A DNA stretch of 56,735 bases, taken from Bacteroidota bacterium (GTDB lineage Bacteria; Bacteroidota; Bacteroidia; Chitinophagales; Chitinophagaceae). The stretch is from assembly GCA_005789565.1 (NCBI GenBank), contig SXXL01000020.1:1-56735 (forward strand), written 5' to 3'. The notes below the pieces were generated by a model. It was not told where the DNA came from and made no database searches. It saw only the letters and a list, made by a program, of their open reading frames with translations. Shown piece after piece: positions 32,899-41,701 of the stretch. Every line of letters starts with the position of its first letter. Within the stretch, counting starts at the first letter, position 1. The translations under genes were made by a program, and so were the position numbers.

Positions 32899-33912
32899 TT
32901 AGAAACGAGGGCAATTCAGCTTCTTCGCATCCGGATCGGATGGACGCTGGATGTAGATGAGTGAGATTTCCATTCCCCCCCGGGTATTGGAGGCGGGTTT
33001 GAGGGCGGAGGTGTTCACGTCATACGAAGCACCCAGGTGAAGTCCCTTGAACTCGAGTCCCAGATAAGGGATCGCCGCATCGTTCATCCGGTACCAGGCA
33101 CCCAAAAAAACATTCACCGGATCGATGTCGCTTTGATTGACGTTATACGAAAAAGCCATGCCGCCTACCGTGTTGCTAGCCTTTGCCTGTATGCTGTGGA
33201 TGGCGGAAACATGCAGGAAATTGTATTGCCCGATCGGGATCTTTCCGCCGGCCTGAAGCGTGGTTCGGGCGTTCAAGAGATATTGTCCGCCCTGGAAACT
33301 TTCTTTGGGACGATTGAGGTGATACATCGAGGCCCCTACATAAAAACTGTTTCGTCCGTCGGTGCTTCCGGTATACAGGATACCGGCATTGAGATCGAAA
33401 TAGCTCAGACTGATCTGGTTCGCGGCAAAGATCTCACTGGTCACGCCGGTAAATCCGAGGGGCGTCAACTCGTCCTCAAAATCCACTTTGGTCACATCCA
33501 GGCGTTTGTTGATGTAGGTTCCCTGAAATCCAGCCCCGATCTGATGCCATCCATTCTCATCCAATCCTTTATGATAGGCCAGGGAGAGTCCGGCATAATT
33601 GGTGACCAATACGCCGTCACCGGCCCGATCCGACAGTCCCATGATCCCAACCCCCAGGTTGTCGATCTCGGGAAGCTTATTTTTCATCGCCGAGAAATCC
33701 AGCGATAGGGTGTTGGTTACAAAGGCATTGTTGATCGTGGGCCACTGATTCCGATAATTACCGGCCAGCCGGAAAACTCCATCAAATTTGCCGGTCAACG
33801 CCGGATTCAAGGTCATCGGAGAGGCAAAAAACTGCGAAAAATTAGGGTCCTGGGCCCAAGCCAAAGGCCCGGCCAAAAAGGATACTACAATGAGGGTGAC
33901 TAGTTTTCTCAT
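32899..33912 (-). CDS. PorP/SprF family type IX secretion membrane protein
   Basis: 337 residues with a signal peptide (residues 1-20, AWAQ). The opening DPNFSQFFASPMTLNPALTG is the PorP/SprF signature, followed by a predicted outer-membrane beta-barrel and the family-typical end KKLNCPRF. These proteins anchor adhesins or bind the PorE-type periplasmic partner of T9SS. Paralogues usually sit beside a SprB-like adhesin or a gldK-N cluster; here it stands alone, so it may be one of several copies and its partner is unknown. A TAATTTG box lies 11 bases before its ATG. Confidence 0.92.
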   Translation of the reverse strand: MRKLVTLIVVSFLAGPLAWAQDPNFSQFFASPMTLNPALTGKFDGVFRLAGNYRNQWPTINNAFVTNTLSLDFSAMKNKLPEIDNLGVGIMGLSDRAGDGVLVTNYAGLSLAYHKGLDENGWHQIGAGFQGTYINKRLDVTKVDFEDELTPLGFTGVTSEIFAANQISLSYFDLNAGILYTGSTDGRNSFYVGASMYHLNRPKESFQGGQYLLNARTTLQAGGKIPIGQYNFLHVSAIHSIQAKASNTVGGMAFSYNVNQSDIDPVNVFLGAWYRMNDAAIPYLGLEFKGLHLGASYDVNTSALKPASNTRGGMEISLIYIQRPSDPDAKKLNCPRF

Positions 33913-33942
33913 GGGAGGAGAGGCAAATTACGGAAAAAATTG

Positions 33943-34014
33943 GTGAAGGGTGAAGGATGAAGGGTGAAGGGGTCGGCGGACTACATTGGACATTGGTCTG
34001 CGGACAGCGGTCTG
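33943..34014. repeat. GGTGAAGG and GGTCTGCGG intergenic word repeats
   Basis: 33943-33971 is a run of GGTGAAGG/GATGAAGG words, the reverse complement of 31388-31414. It is followed by GGTCGGCGGACTAC and GGTCTGCGGACAGCGGTCTGC-like words up to the upp stop. No coding signal. Confidence 0.65.
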
Positions 34015-34017
34015 CAA

Positions 34018-34668
34018 TCACTGCTGCTTCTTCTCCCCAAACGCCAGATCCCCGGCATCGCCCAGCCCGGGTACGATATAACTCTTGGCCGTCAGTTCTT
34101 CATCGATATCGCCGCACCAGATCGTGGCGGTAGGATCTTCTCTTAATACCATTTCAATGCCAACCTGACAAGCAATGGCCGTTACTACATGTACCTGACT
34201 GGGACGACCCTCTTGTCGTAAAAAATGAATGGTTTTGGCCAACGATGCACCGGTGGCCAACATCGGATCGGCAATGATCAATACGCGGTTGTCGAGGGTG
34301 GGGCAGGATAAATATTCCAACCGGATCTCAAAACTACCGTCGGGGTGATGTTTGCGATAAGCCGATATAAAGGCATTGTCCGCTTTGTCAAAATAATTCA
34401 ACAATCCCTGGTGCATCGGAAGCCCGGCCCGCAAAATGGTTCCCAAAACAGGCTGGTGCTCCATCATCCAATGCTTGGCCGTACCCAGGGGCGTGGTGAC
34501 CTCCACCTCTTTGGCCGGAAGCTTTTTGCTGATCTCATAAGCAGTGGCCTCGGCGATCCGCTCCAGGTTGCGCCGAAACCGCATACGGTCCGTTTGTACG
34601 TTCACGTCCCGCAATTCGGCTACCCAATTGCTCACAAGAGAATGCTGCTGACTTAGATTGATGACCAT
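34018..34668 (-). CDS. upp: Uracil phosphoribosyltransferase
   Basis: 216 residues from the ATG at 34668 (MVINLSQQHS); an earlier in-frame start would run through the promoter. It converts uracil and PRPP to UMP in pyrimidine salvage. The Bacteroidetes form is visible: TDRMRFRRNLERI, ILRAGLPMHQGLL, the PRPP loop IADPMLATGASL near 140-151 and the C-terminal IVPGLGDAGDLAFG uracil-binding end. It is divergent from anmK (40 bases between start codons). Confidence 0.96.
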   Translation of the reverse strand: MVINLSQQHSLVSNWVAELRDVNVQTDRMRFRRNLERIAEATAYEISKKLPAKEVEVTTPLGTAKHWMMEHQPVLGTILRAGLPMHQGLLNYFDKADNAFISAYRKHHPDGSFEIRLEYLSCPTLDNRVLIIADPMLATGASLAKTIHFLRQEGRPSQVHVVTAIACQVGIEMVLREDPTATIWCGDIDEELTAKSYIVPGLGDAGDLAFGEKKQQ

Positions 34669-34679
34669 GGCGGAAAGAC

Positions 34680-34696
34680 TAATTTTGACAAATCTA
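34680..34696. promoter_or_regulatory. Face-to-face -7 boxes of upp and anmK
   Basis: Plus strand TAATTTTG (34680-34687, for anmK, 21 bases before ATG). Minus strand TAGATTTG (34696-34689, for upp, 20 bases before ATG). Both are full TAnnTTTG matches separated by one base, so the 17 bases form a near-palindrome. The two polymerases would point at each other and could not bind at once. Confidence 0.6.
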
Positions 34697-34708
34697 ATTG
34701 AAAATGGC

Positions 34709-35797
34709 ATGATCTATCGGGGGTTGGGACTGATGAGTGGCAGTTCGCTGGACGGACTGGATCTGGCCCTGGTCGAATTCCAAGCCGAAGGGGCCCATTG
34801 GCACTACCGTATCGAGGTGGCCGATTGCTATCCCTACTCCAACGAATGGCAAAACAAACTCCGGCCGGCCACTGAACTAAACGCAAAAGATTACCTCCAA
34901 CTGCACGTCGATTACGGACATTACCTGGGTCAGCAAGTAAATCGTTTCATTCAGGAAAAGGGGTTGGACTATCGGGTCGGACTCATCTCTTCGCACGGCC
35001 ATACTACGTTCCATCAACCCGCTACCAAACTCACGGCACAATTGGGAGATGGGGCCGCACTCGCCGCCACCACCCGCTTGCCCGTGATCACCGACCTGCG
35101 GGCCATGGATGTGGCGCTGGGAGGACAAGGCGCACCCATCGTACCCATCGGAGAACGTTTGCTTTTTCCCTCGTATGCTTATTTTCTGAACATCGGTGGC
35201 ATCGCAAATCTTTCACTGGCCACTGATCCGTATCTGGGTTTCGATGTTTGTCCCGCCAACCGCGTACTCAACATACTGGCCGAACAGCTGGGTCATACCA
35301 TGGATGAAGGTGGCGCCCTGGCCCAAGCCGGCTCCGTCAAGCAAGACTTGCTCGAACAACTGCGGCAACTGGAATATTATCAGCGCCCGGCCCCCAAATC
35401 ACTACCCAATCAATTTGGAACCGATGTCATTGTTCCAATGCTGCTGGATTCAGGTCATGACATCCCGAACTTGCTGGCCACCTACACAGAACACATCGCT
35501 GAGCAGATCCATCGATCTTTGCTTTCTTCGGGTCGGACGCTTGTACCCGGACAGCTCCTGATTACCGGCGGCGGTGCCTTCAACGATCACTTGATCCGCC
35601 AGATCGCCCACCATCTTCAGCCGATCGGCATCACGCCAGTTATTCCCGATGCGGAGTTGGTGCAATACAAAGAAGCACTGATCATGGCCTTTATCGGCGT
35701 ACTTCGCTGGCGACAAGAAAATACCGTGATCGAATCGGTTACAGGTGCATCCGCCCCAAGCATTGGCGGGGCGTTGTGGATGGGACAAGAAGCCTGA
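34709..35797 (+). CDS. anmK: Anhydro-N-acetylmuramic acid kinase
   Basis: 362 residues from the ATG at 34709 (MIYRGLGLMSGSS). It opens the 1,6-anhydro ring of anhMurNAc and phosphorylates it to MurNAc-6-P in cell-wall recycling. Motifs: GLMSGSSLDGLDLAL near 7-21, SHGHTTFH, the catalytic-base region VITDLRAMDVALGGQGAPIVPIGE, FLNIGGIANLS and ITGGGAFN. Hexokinase/actin-fold family. Its stop abuts the stop of the convergent adenine deaminase gene with no gap. Confidence 0.96.
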   Translation: MIYRGLGLMSGSSLDGLDLALVEFQAEGAHWHYRIEVADCYPYSNEWQNKLRPATELNAKDYLQLHVDYGHYLGQQVNRFIQEKGLDYRVGLISSHGHTTFHQPATKLTAQLGDGAALAATTRLPVITDLRAMDVALGGQGAPIVPIGERLLFPSYAYFLNIGGIANLSLATDPYLGFDVCPANRVLNILAEQLGHTMDEGGALAQAGSVKQDLLEQLRQLEYYQRPAPKSLPNQFGTDVIVPMLLDSGHDIPNLLATYTEHIAEQIHRSLLSSGRTLVPGQLLITGGGAFNDHLIRQIAHHLQPIGITPVIPDAELVQYKEALIMAFIGVLRWRQENTVIESVTGASAPSIGGALWMGQEA

Positions 35798-37438
35798 TCA
35801 GAAAAATTCAAAGCGGTCTCCGTCAAACAGCCCTTTGTCGCTCAACTTTACATGCGGAATGACCAATAAGGCCATGAACGAAAGCGTCATGAAAGGCGCC
35901 TTCAAGCCAGAGCCTAATGCTGTTTTGACGAACCGATCAAGTTGTGTGTATTGCTCGGCCACCCAAAATCCATCGGCGGCACTCATCAGTCCCGCTACCG
36001 GCAGTGGCAACAGATGCGTGTGGGTTGAATCGACTGCGCTGAGCCCCCCCTTCGCCTCCATCACTGCATTGACCGCATTGCAGATGGATTGGTCGTCGCA
36101 CCCCACGGCCACCACGTTGTGACTATCATGCGCCACCGAAGAGGCCAGTGCGCCTGTTTTTAATCCAAAATTTTTAATGAAGGCGATCGCGGGTGGGGCG
36201 GCCCGGTATCGATTCACCACAACGATCTTCAGGATATCCCGATCGGTATCCGAGACCCACCGATCGTTTTGAAGTGTTGGTATTTCCTCGATCCTTTCGG
36301 TGATGAGTTGTCCGTCCAACGCCCCGATCACCGGATGTTTACCGATTGGTTGACTGACCGAAACTGAAAGATCGGTTGCCCGGAGCTGTGTGGGTTGAAA
36401 TTGATTGATGGGAGGGACCACCACCGATGAGATCTGTGTCAGGCCCTTGTCAAATACCAATTCACCAGCTATATAGGTTTGTAGAACGTGGAATGCTTGG
36501 AGGTCGCTTACGGCGATCAGGTCGGCTGCGTCACCGACGCGTAATTGTCCCACCCGCATTGAATAATGCTCGACGGGATTCACGCATGCCGCCCGCAATA
36601 CATGGAAAAGCGGCATGCCTTTCGCGATGGCCCGGGCACAGAGTTGATTGATGTGTCCCTCCAGCAAACTGTCGGGGTGTTTGTCGTCGCTGCAAAACAT
36701 GATGCGATCGGGATGATCGCGCAGCAGTTCGATCAAGGCCTCAAAATTCTTGGCGGCACTGCCTTCCCGGATCAGGATCTTCATGCCGCGGTCCAATTTA
36801 TCTTTTGCTTCCGCAAGCGTGAAGCACTCATGGTCGGTATGGATGCCGGTATCGATGTATTGCTGAGCGGCCGCTCCGCGCAGTCCGGGCGCATGTCCGT
36901 CGATCGGTTTACCGGCGGCTTTGGCGGCCGCGATCTTTTGCATCACTTCTTCCTCATGCTGCAACACGCCCGGAAAATTCATCATCTCACTGAGGTAGTT
37001 TATTTCCGGGCGGGCCAGGAGTACTTTTACTTCCTCTACCGAGATCGTTGCTCCGGCCGTTTCAAAGATCGTGGCCGGTACGCAGCTCGGGGCACCAAAA
37101 TGAAAGTGAAAAGGAACATGCTTGCCATTGTCGATCATGAAGTCGACACCCTGCATGCCACAGACATTGGCGATTTCATGTGGGTCGCTGATAGTACCCA
37201 CCGTGCCGTGTTGCACCGCCAGGCGGGCGAATTCCGAGGGTACCAGCAGGGAGCTTTCAATGTGTACGTGTGCATCAATGAAGCCGGGCATCAGAAAAGG
37301 TCCTTTCGGTATTTGATCCGCGGCTAATTCCTGAATGGCCGTGATCTTTCCGTCGCGGATGGTCAGGTTGGCGGGATAGATCCGTTCGGCATGAACATCC
37401 ACTATTCGGCCGGTCAGATCATGATGTACGCTGGGCAT
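35798..37438 (-). CDS. ade: Adenine deaminase
   Basis: 546 residues, the bacterial amidohydrolase-type adenine deaminase that makes hypoxanthine and ammonia from adenine. N-terminal metal motif PGFIDAHVHIESS near 51-63; DPHEIANV; a central GHAPGLRGAAAQQYIDTGIHTDHE; SDDKHPDSLL near 246-255; the C-terminal domain has VAHDSHNVVAVGCDD and GGLSAVDST. Purine salvage next to upp and anmK suggests a loose salvage neighbourhood. A TATCTTAC box, imperfect, lies 4 bases before its ATG. Confidence 0.96.
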   Translation of the reverse strand: MPSVHHDLTGRIVDVHAERIYPANLTIRDGKITAIQELAADQIPKGPFLMPGFIDAHVHIESSLLVPSEFARLAVQHGTVGTISDPHEIANVCGMQGVDFMIDNGKHVPFHFHFGAPSCVPATIFETAGATISVEEVKVLLARPEINYLSEMMNFPGVLQHEEEVMQKIAAAKAAGKPIDGHAPGLRGAAAQQYIDTGIHTDHECFTLAEAKDKLDRGMKILIREGSAAKNFEALIELLRDHPDRIMFCSDDKHPDSLLEGHINQLCARAIAKGMPLFHVLRAACVNPVEHYSMRVGQLRVGDAADLIAVSDLQAFHVLQTYIAGELVFDKGLTQISSVVVPPINQFQPTQLRATDLSVSVSQPIGKHPVIGALDGQLITERIEEIPTLQNDRWVSDTDRDILKIVVVNRYRAAPPAIAFIKNFGLKTGALASSVAHDSHNVVAVGCDDQSICNAVNAVMEAKGGLSAVDSTHTHLLPLPVAGLMSAADGFWVAEQYTQLDRFVKTALGSGLKAPFMTLSFMALLVIPHVKLSDKGLFDGDRFEFF

Positions 37439-37442
37439 AGCA

Positions 37443-37450
37443 GTAAGATA
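37443..37450 (-). promoter_or_regulatory. Weak -7 box TATCTTAC, 4 nt before the ade ATG
   Basis: Two mismatches to TAnnTTTG, but the 4-base spacing (TGCT) matches the murF/dut/trmD group. Confidence 0.3.
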
Positions 37451-37466
37451 CGAATTCGATTTTAGT

Positions 37467-37474
37467 TATCTTTC
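37467..37474 (+). promoter_or_regulatory. Putative -7 box TATCTTTC for the Asp-box protein
   Basis: One mismatch to TAnnTTTG, 18 bases before the ATG at 37493. Confidence 0.38.
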
Positions 37475-37492
37475 CAAGTAAATCGAATCAAC

Positions 37493-40400
37493 ATGCGTAC
37501 CGGCCTTTTCTTCCTGCTGACCCTTTTGAGCCTCGAGGTGTGGGGGCAAGTAAAATCTGCCAAAACGCCGGCCGCTGCTCCGGGCTTACCCGCTTCCTTT
37601 CTCGACGGTATTTCGTTTCGGCTCCTCGGGCCGTTTCGGGGCGGACGGAGTGCCGCCGTAGCCGGGAGTTATCAGGAGCGGAATACTTTTTATTTTGGCG
37701 GGGTGGGCGGCGGTGTCTGGAAAACCCAGGATGGAGGCAGCAATTGGAAGAACATCAGTGATAAATTCTTCGGCGGTAGCATTGGCGCCGTAGCCGTGGC
37801 ACCATCCGATGAGAGCATTTTATATGCCGGCGAAGGTGAAGGCACGATGCGCGGAAATGTAAGTGAGGGATTGGGCGGTATCTGGCGCAGCGACGATGGT
37901 GGTAAATCCTGGCGCAACCTCGGTTTGAAAGATAGTCGTCACATCATCCGCATTGTCATCCATCCAAAAAATCCGGATATCGTTTGGTTGGCGGTGATGG
38001 GACACTTGTTTGGTCCCAATACGGAACGCGGTGTCTATAAGACCACTGACGGAGGAAAGACCTGGAAGCGTACGTTGTTCGTGAATGAGCAGACCGGATG
38101 CAGCGAGATCGTGATGGAGCCCGGAAACCCAAGTGTGTTGTATGCCGGTATGTGGCGCGTCATCCGTCAGCCACATGTCATGGAAAGCGGGGGCGAGGGC
38201 AGCGGTTTGTGGAGGTCCGCCGATGGTGGTGAAACGTGGATCAACATCACCTCCAACAAAGGGTTACCCAAAGGCACCTGGGGCATTGTGGGAGTGGCCA
38301 TAGCACCCAGCAATACGGATAAACTGTATGCGCTGATCGAAAATGAGAAAGGCGGACTTTATATGAGTGCCGATGCAGGAAAGACCTGGACCCTCCAATC
38401 CAACGATAACAACATCCGGCAACGGGCTTGGTATTATACCCGGGTTTATGTCGATCCGAAAAATGAGAACCGGGTGTATTGCCCCAACGTAGAATTCATG
38501 TTCAGCACCGATGGCGGAAAATCTTTCAAGCGCATCGGCACACCCCATGGCGATCACCACGATCTCTGGATCGATCCCCGGGATCCGGCCCGCATGATCG
38601 TGGCCGACGACGGAGGAGCACAGGTCTCCTTTGATATGGGGAATAATTGGAGTACGTATCTCAACCAACCCACGGTGCAAGTCTATCGCTTGAGCACGGA
38701 CAATGCCTTTCCATATCGCATCTTAGGTGGACAGCAAGACAACAGTGCCTTTAGGATCCGTTCCCGTTCCTATGGGTCGGCCATTGCCGGCGATGATTTT
38801 CAAGATGCGGCCGGTGGCGAGAGCGGCTATGTGGTCGCAGATCCCACCGATCCCGACATTACCTATGGTGGCAGTTATATGGGATTTCTATCCCGACTCG
38901 ATCACCGTACACAAGAAACACGGCTGATCAATGTTTGGCCCGATGACGGTATTGGTGCCGGTGCTGATGTGCAACGCTATCGCTTTCAGTGGAACTATCC
39001 CATCTTCTTCTCTCCGCACGATCCCAAGCGCTTGTATGCAGCGGGGAATCATCTGTTCGTCACGGAAAACGAGGGCCGTTCCTGGCAACAGATCAGCCCG
39101 GACCTGACAACGAACGATAAACGTCGGCAGGCCCCAAGCGGCGGCGCCATCACCAAAGACAATACCGGGGTGGAATATTATTGCACCATTTTCACGGCGG
39201 AGGAAAGTGCCCTGGAGCCCGGGCTGCTGTGGACCGGCAGCGATGACGGACTCATTCATCTGAGCCGGGACAATGGAAAGAGCTGGACCAATGTGACGCC
39301 GCCGGGCATTCCCCAATGGATGATGTGGAATTCGGTGGAGATCGACCCGCACCAAAAAGGAGCCGCATATTTTGTAGGAACCCGCTATAAGCTGGATGAT
39401 TTTACGCCCTATCTCTTCAAGACGGAAGATTATGGAAAATCTTGGAAGCGGATCGACAACGGGATCGATCGACTACATTTTACCCGGGCCCTTCGGGCCG
39501 ACCGCACCCGCAAAGGATTGCTGTATGCGGGAACCGAGTATGGGTTGTACATCAGTTATGACGACGGACAGAGCTGGATGTCCTTTCAAGGCAACCTGCC
39601 GGTCAGTCCCATCACCGACCTGGCCTTGAAGAATAACGACCTGATCGTGGGCACGCAAGGCAGAAGTATTTATTTGCTGGATGACCTGTCGGTCGTTCAA
39701 CAATACAACGAGTCTGTTTGGAAGCGACCGTGGCAGGTGTTTACGCCGGCGCCGGCTGTTCGAATGAACAGTGGTCGAGGTGGATACGGCACCCCGGCTG
39801 CGGCGGGACAGAATGCTCCTAAGGGGATCGTGATCCCTTATTGGGTGGACGCCTCGGTGGAGACGAAGCCGGTTCGCGTTGCTTTATACGATGTCAACCA
39901 AAAATTCATCCGTCAATTTGATACACAATCTGAAAAAGATAAATTGGAAGTATCGGCGGGGATGAATCGGTTTGTGTGGAACCTGCAGTATCCGGATGCG
40001 GAGAAAGGTCCGGACGGATTGGTGATCTGGAATGGTTCGGTGCGGGGACCACAAGCAATCCCCGGAAAATACACGGCCCGTTTTGTGTTCGACAAGGATT
40101 CTGTGGACGTTCCGTTCACCTTGTTACCCGATCCGAATTTCAAGACCACCCCGCGGGAATATGCAGCGCAATTTGATTTTCTCATACAGGCACGCGATCT
40201 TTTTTCGGAGACCATGCTGGCCCTGAAGCAGATCCGTTCCGTCCGCACCCAGCTGGAGGAAAAGCGGAAGCAATGGAAAGCCGATACGATCCCGGCCTTG
40301 AAATCATTACTCGATTCCACCTTGGGCGAACTGTCTTCGGTCGAGGAGGCTTTGCATCAGACCAAGGCGAAGAGCAGTCAGGATGTCTTGAATTATCCCA

Positions 40401-40606
40401 TCCGATTGGATGATAAATTGAGCGGATTGTATAATCAGGTGCGTGCCGGATCGGGCGGCGTGTCGAAGCAGGCTGAAGAGGCTTTTGCGGAGATCGGCGG
40501 AAAGGTACGGGCGCAGTTGTCGCGGTTGAAGACGGTCGAGGCCAAGCAGGTGCCGGCCATCAATCAATTGGCGCTGGAGTGGAAGTTGCCGGCGATCAGT
40601 TGGTAA
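37493..40606 (+). CDS. Secreted VPS10/sortilin-like Asp-box beta-propeller protein
   Basis: 1037 residues with a signal peptide (residues 1-19, VWGQ). At least ten BNR/Asp-box repeats (S/T-x-D-x-G-x-S/T-W/F) are seen, such as TQDGGSNWKN, SDDGGKSWRN, TTDGGKTWKR, SADGGETWIN, STDGGKSFKR, SRDNGKSWTN, TEDYGKSWKR and SYDDGQSWMS. They span about residues 80 to 700, as in the sortilin-type ten-bladed or tandem propellers. The last 300 residues form a beta-sandwich and a helical segment. No sialidase catalytic set or sorting domain is seen. Annotated relatives are called glycosyl hydrolases, but activity is unproven. The 3' end overlaps the desaturase gene by 11 bases. Confidence 0.9.
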   Translation: MRTGLFFLLTLLSLEVWGQVKSAKTPAAAPGLPASFLDGISFRLLGPFRGGRSAAVAGSYQERNTFYFGGVGGGVWKTQDGGSNWKNISDKFFGGSIGAVAVAPSDESILYAGEGEGTMRGNVSEGLGGIWRSDDGGKSWRNLGLKDSRHIIRIVIHPKNPDIVWLAVMGHLFGPNTERGVYKTTDGGKTWKRTLFVNEQTGCSEIVMEPGNPSVLYAGMWRVIRQPHVMESGGEGSGLWRSADGGETWINITSNKGLPKGTWGIVGVAIAPSNTDKLYALIENEKGGLYMSADAGKTWTLQSNDNNIRQRAWYYTRVYVDPKNENRVYCPNVEFMFSTDGGKSFKRIGTPHGDHHDLWIDPRDPARMIVADDGGAQVSFDMGNNWSTYLNQPTVQVYRLSTDNAFPYRILGGQQDNSAFRIRSRSYGSAIAGDDFQDAAGGESGYVVADPTDPDITYGGSYMGFLSRLDHRTQETRLINVWPDDGIGAGADVQRYRFQWNYPIFFSPHDPKRLYAAGNHLFVTENEGRSWQQISPDLTTNDKRRQAPSGGAITKDNTGVEYYCTIFTAEESALEPGLLWTGSDDGLIHLSRDNGKSWTNVTPPGIPQWMMWNSVEIDPHQKGAAYFVGTRYKLDDFTPYLFKTEDYGKSWKRIDNGIDRLHFTRALRADRTRKGLLYAGTEYGLYISYDDGQSWMSFQGNLPVSPITDLALKNNDLIVGTQGRSIYLLDDLSVVQQYNESVWKRPWQVFTPAPAVRMNSGRGGYGTPAAAGQNAPKGIVIPYWVDASVETKPVRVALYDVNQKFIRQFDTQSEKDKLEVSAGMNRFVWNLQYPDAEKGPDGLVIWNGSVRGPQAIPGKYTARFVFDKDSVDVPFTLLPDPNFKTTPREYAAQFDFLIQARDLFSETMLALKQIRSVRTQLEEKRKQWKADTIPALKSLLDSTLGELSSVEEALHQTKAKSSQDVLNYPIRLDDKLSGLYNQVRAGSGGVSKQAEEAFAEIGGKVRAQLSRLKTVEAKQVPAINQLALEWKLPAISW

Positions 40607-41630
40607 AGCGACGCGTCCGGGATTTCATCAACTCGATCGCGTACTCTTTGCTGGGGTACATATTGTGCAAGTTGACCAGGTGGTCGGCCAGCTTATCGTA
40701 TCGTTTACCCATCAGCCATAGAAAAATATGCAAGTAGTGGATGCCGTCAAACACCAGCACCTTTTCCTTGGCGTAGCGCTCCGTGTGTTTTAGGAACTCT
40801 TGAGGGATCTCGGTGTAGTGCAGGGCTGGGCGGTGGTGATGCACTTCGTGGTATCCATCATTCCAGCACGTGTGGTTGTATTTGGTATTGATGCAATTGA
40901 TCGTGTTCTCCTCCGGATTACTCGGATCGATGAATGCATGTTGCGCCCAATTGCCCAGCATCATTACGATCCGGGCAAAGAAAAGGGGAAGCAGAAAAAT
41001 GAAGAGGGTGGCTTGCCAGTTGAGCAGCCAAAGTCCTACGCAAATCAAATAAAAACTGATCTCGCCAAACGTGAGGCGCATGTAAAATTTCTTGCGCTTC
41101 CGGTGGAAGAAATAGGCGAAGGTGTCTACCAGTCCCAGCATCACAAATCTACCCACGTAAATTAAAAATCCGCCAAGGCTGTCGCGTTGGTAGCGCATGG
41201 TGGAGCTGGCATCGTCATCGTGATTGTTCTCCACATGGTGCATGCCCATGTGGTGTACGAAGTAGGTTTCCGGGGTATGACCAAAGAAGGGACAGACCAC
41301 CCAGATCACATAGTGGTACAGCCAGGTGTATTTTTTTTTGAAAAGCTTTCGGTGGCTGATGCAGTGCAGCATCAAGCCAAAGCGGCCTTTGTAATACAGC
41401 TGTGAGATGTAGAAATACGGAGCGTAGAGCAACCACCAGTAGCCGCCGGGAAGCCAGGGCGTAAACAGGAGAATGGCGATTGGGATCACCAGCAAGTGAA
41501 TGCCGGTGAGCATATGTATGAACGGTAGGTCGCGTTCGTCGTTCAGGTATTTCAGCCAAAATTTTTCGTAGCGGGTAAATTGTTCGGGCCGACGGTAAAT
41601 GGGATCCGTAAGAGTAGGCAAGGCGCGCAT
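40596..41630 (-). CDS. Membrane fatty acid desaturase
   Basis: 344 residues. Three histidine boxes of the diiron membrane desaturase family are present: HCISHRK near 89-95, HHMGMHH near 125-131 and HEVHHHRP near 262-269. Hydrophobic helices lie at about 38-60, 62-78, 150-170 and 190-225. It should insert a double bond into an acyl chain or hydroxylate a related lipid, using an electron carrier not encoded here. The ATG is preceded by a hairpin with a GAAA loop (41640-41655). The 3' end overlaps the convergent Asp-box gene by 11 bases. Confidence 0.9.
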   Translation of the reverse strand: MRALPTLTDPIYRRPEQFTRYEKFWLKYLNDERDLPFIHMLTGIHLLVIPIAILLFTPWLPGGYWWLLYAPYFYISQLYYKGRFGLMLHCISHRKLFKKKYTWLYHYVIWVVCPFFGHTPETYFVHHMGMHHVENNHDDDASSTMRYQRDSLGGFLIYVGRFVMLGLVDTFAYFFHRKRKKFYMRLTFGEISFYLICVGLWLLNWQATLFIFLLPLFFARIVMMLGNWAQHAFIDPSNPEENTINCINTKYNHTCWNDGYHEVHHHRPALHYTEIPQEFLKHTERYAKEKVLVFDGIHYLHIFLWLMGKRYDKLADHLVNLHNMYPSKEYAIELMKSRTRRFTN

Positions 41631-41639
41631 GGGAGGGGT

Positions 41640-41655
41640 CGGATGTTTCCATCCG
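41640..41655 (-). other. GNRA-loop hairpin in the desaturase leader
   Basis: On the minus strand, CGGATG-GAAA-CATCCG: 6-bp stem with a GAAA tetraloop, ending 9 bases before the desaturase ATG. Upstream, a TAATTTG box at 41675-41681 would put it inside the leader RNA. It could hinder ribosome binding. Confidence 0.5.
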
Positions 41656-41701
41656 GCTGAATTTGTTTCTGGCTCAAATTAGGGATTTTCCCTTCAATCA
41701 A

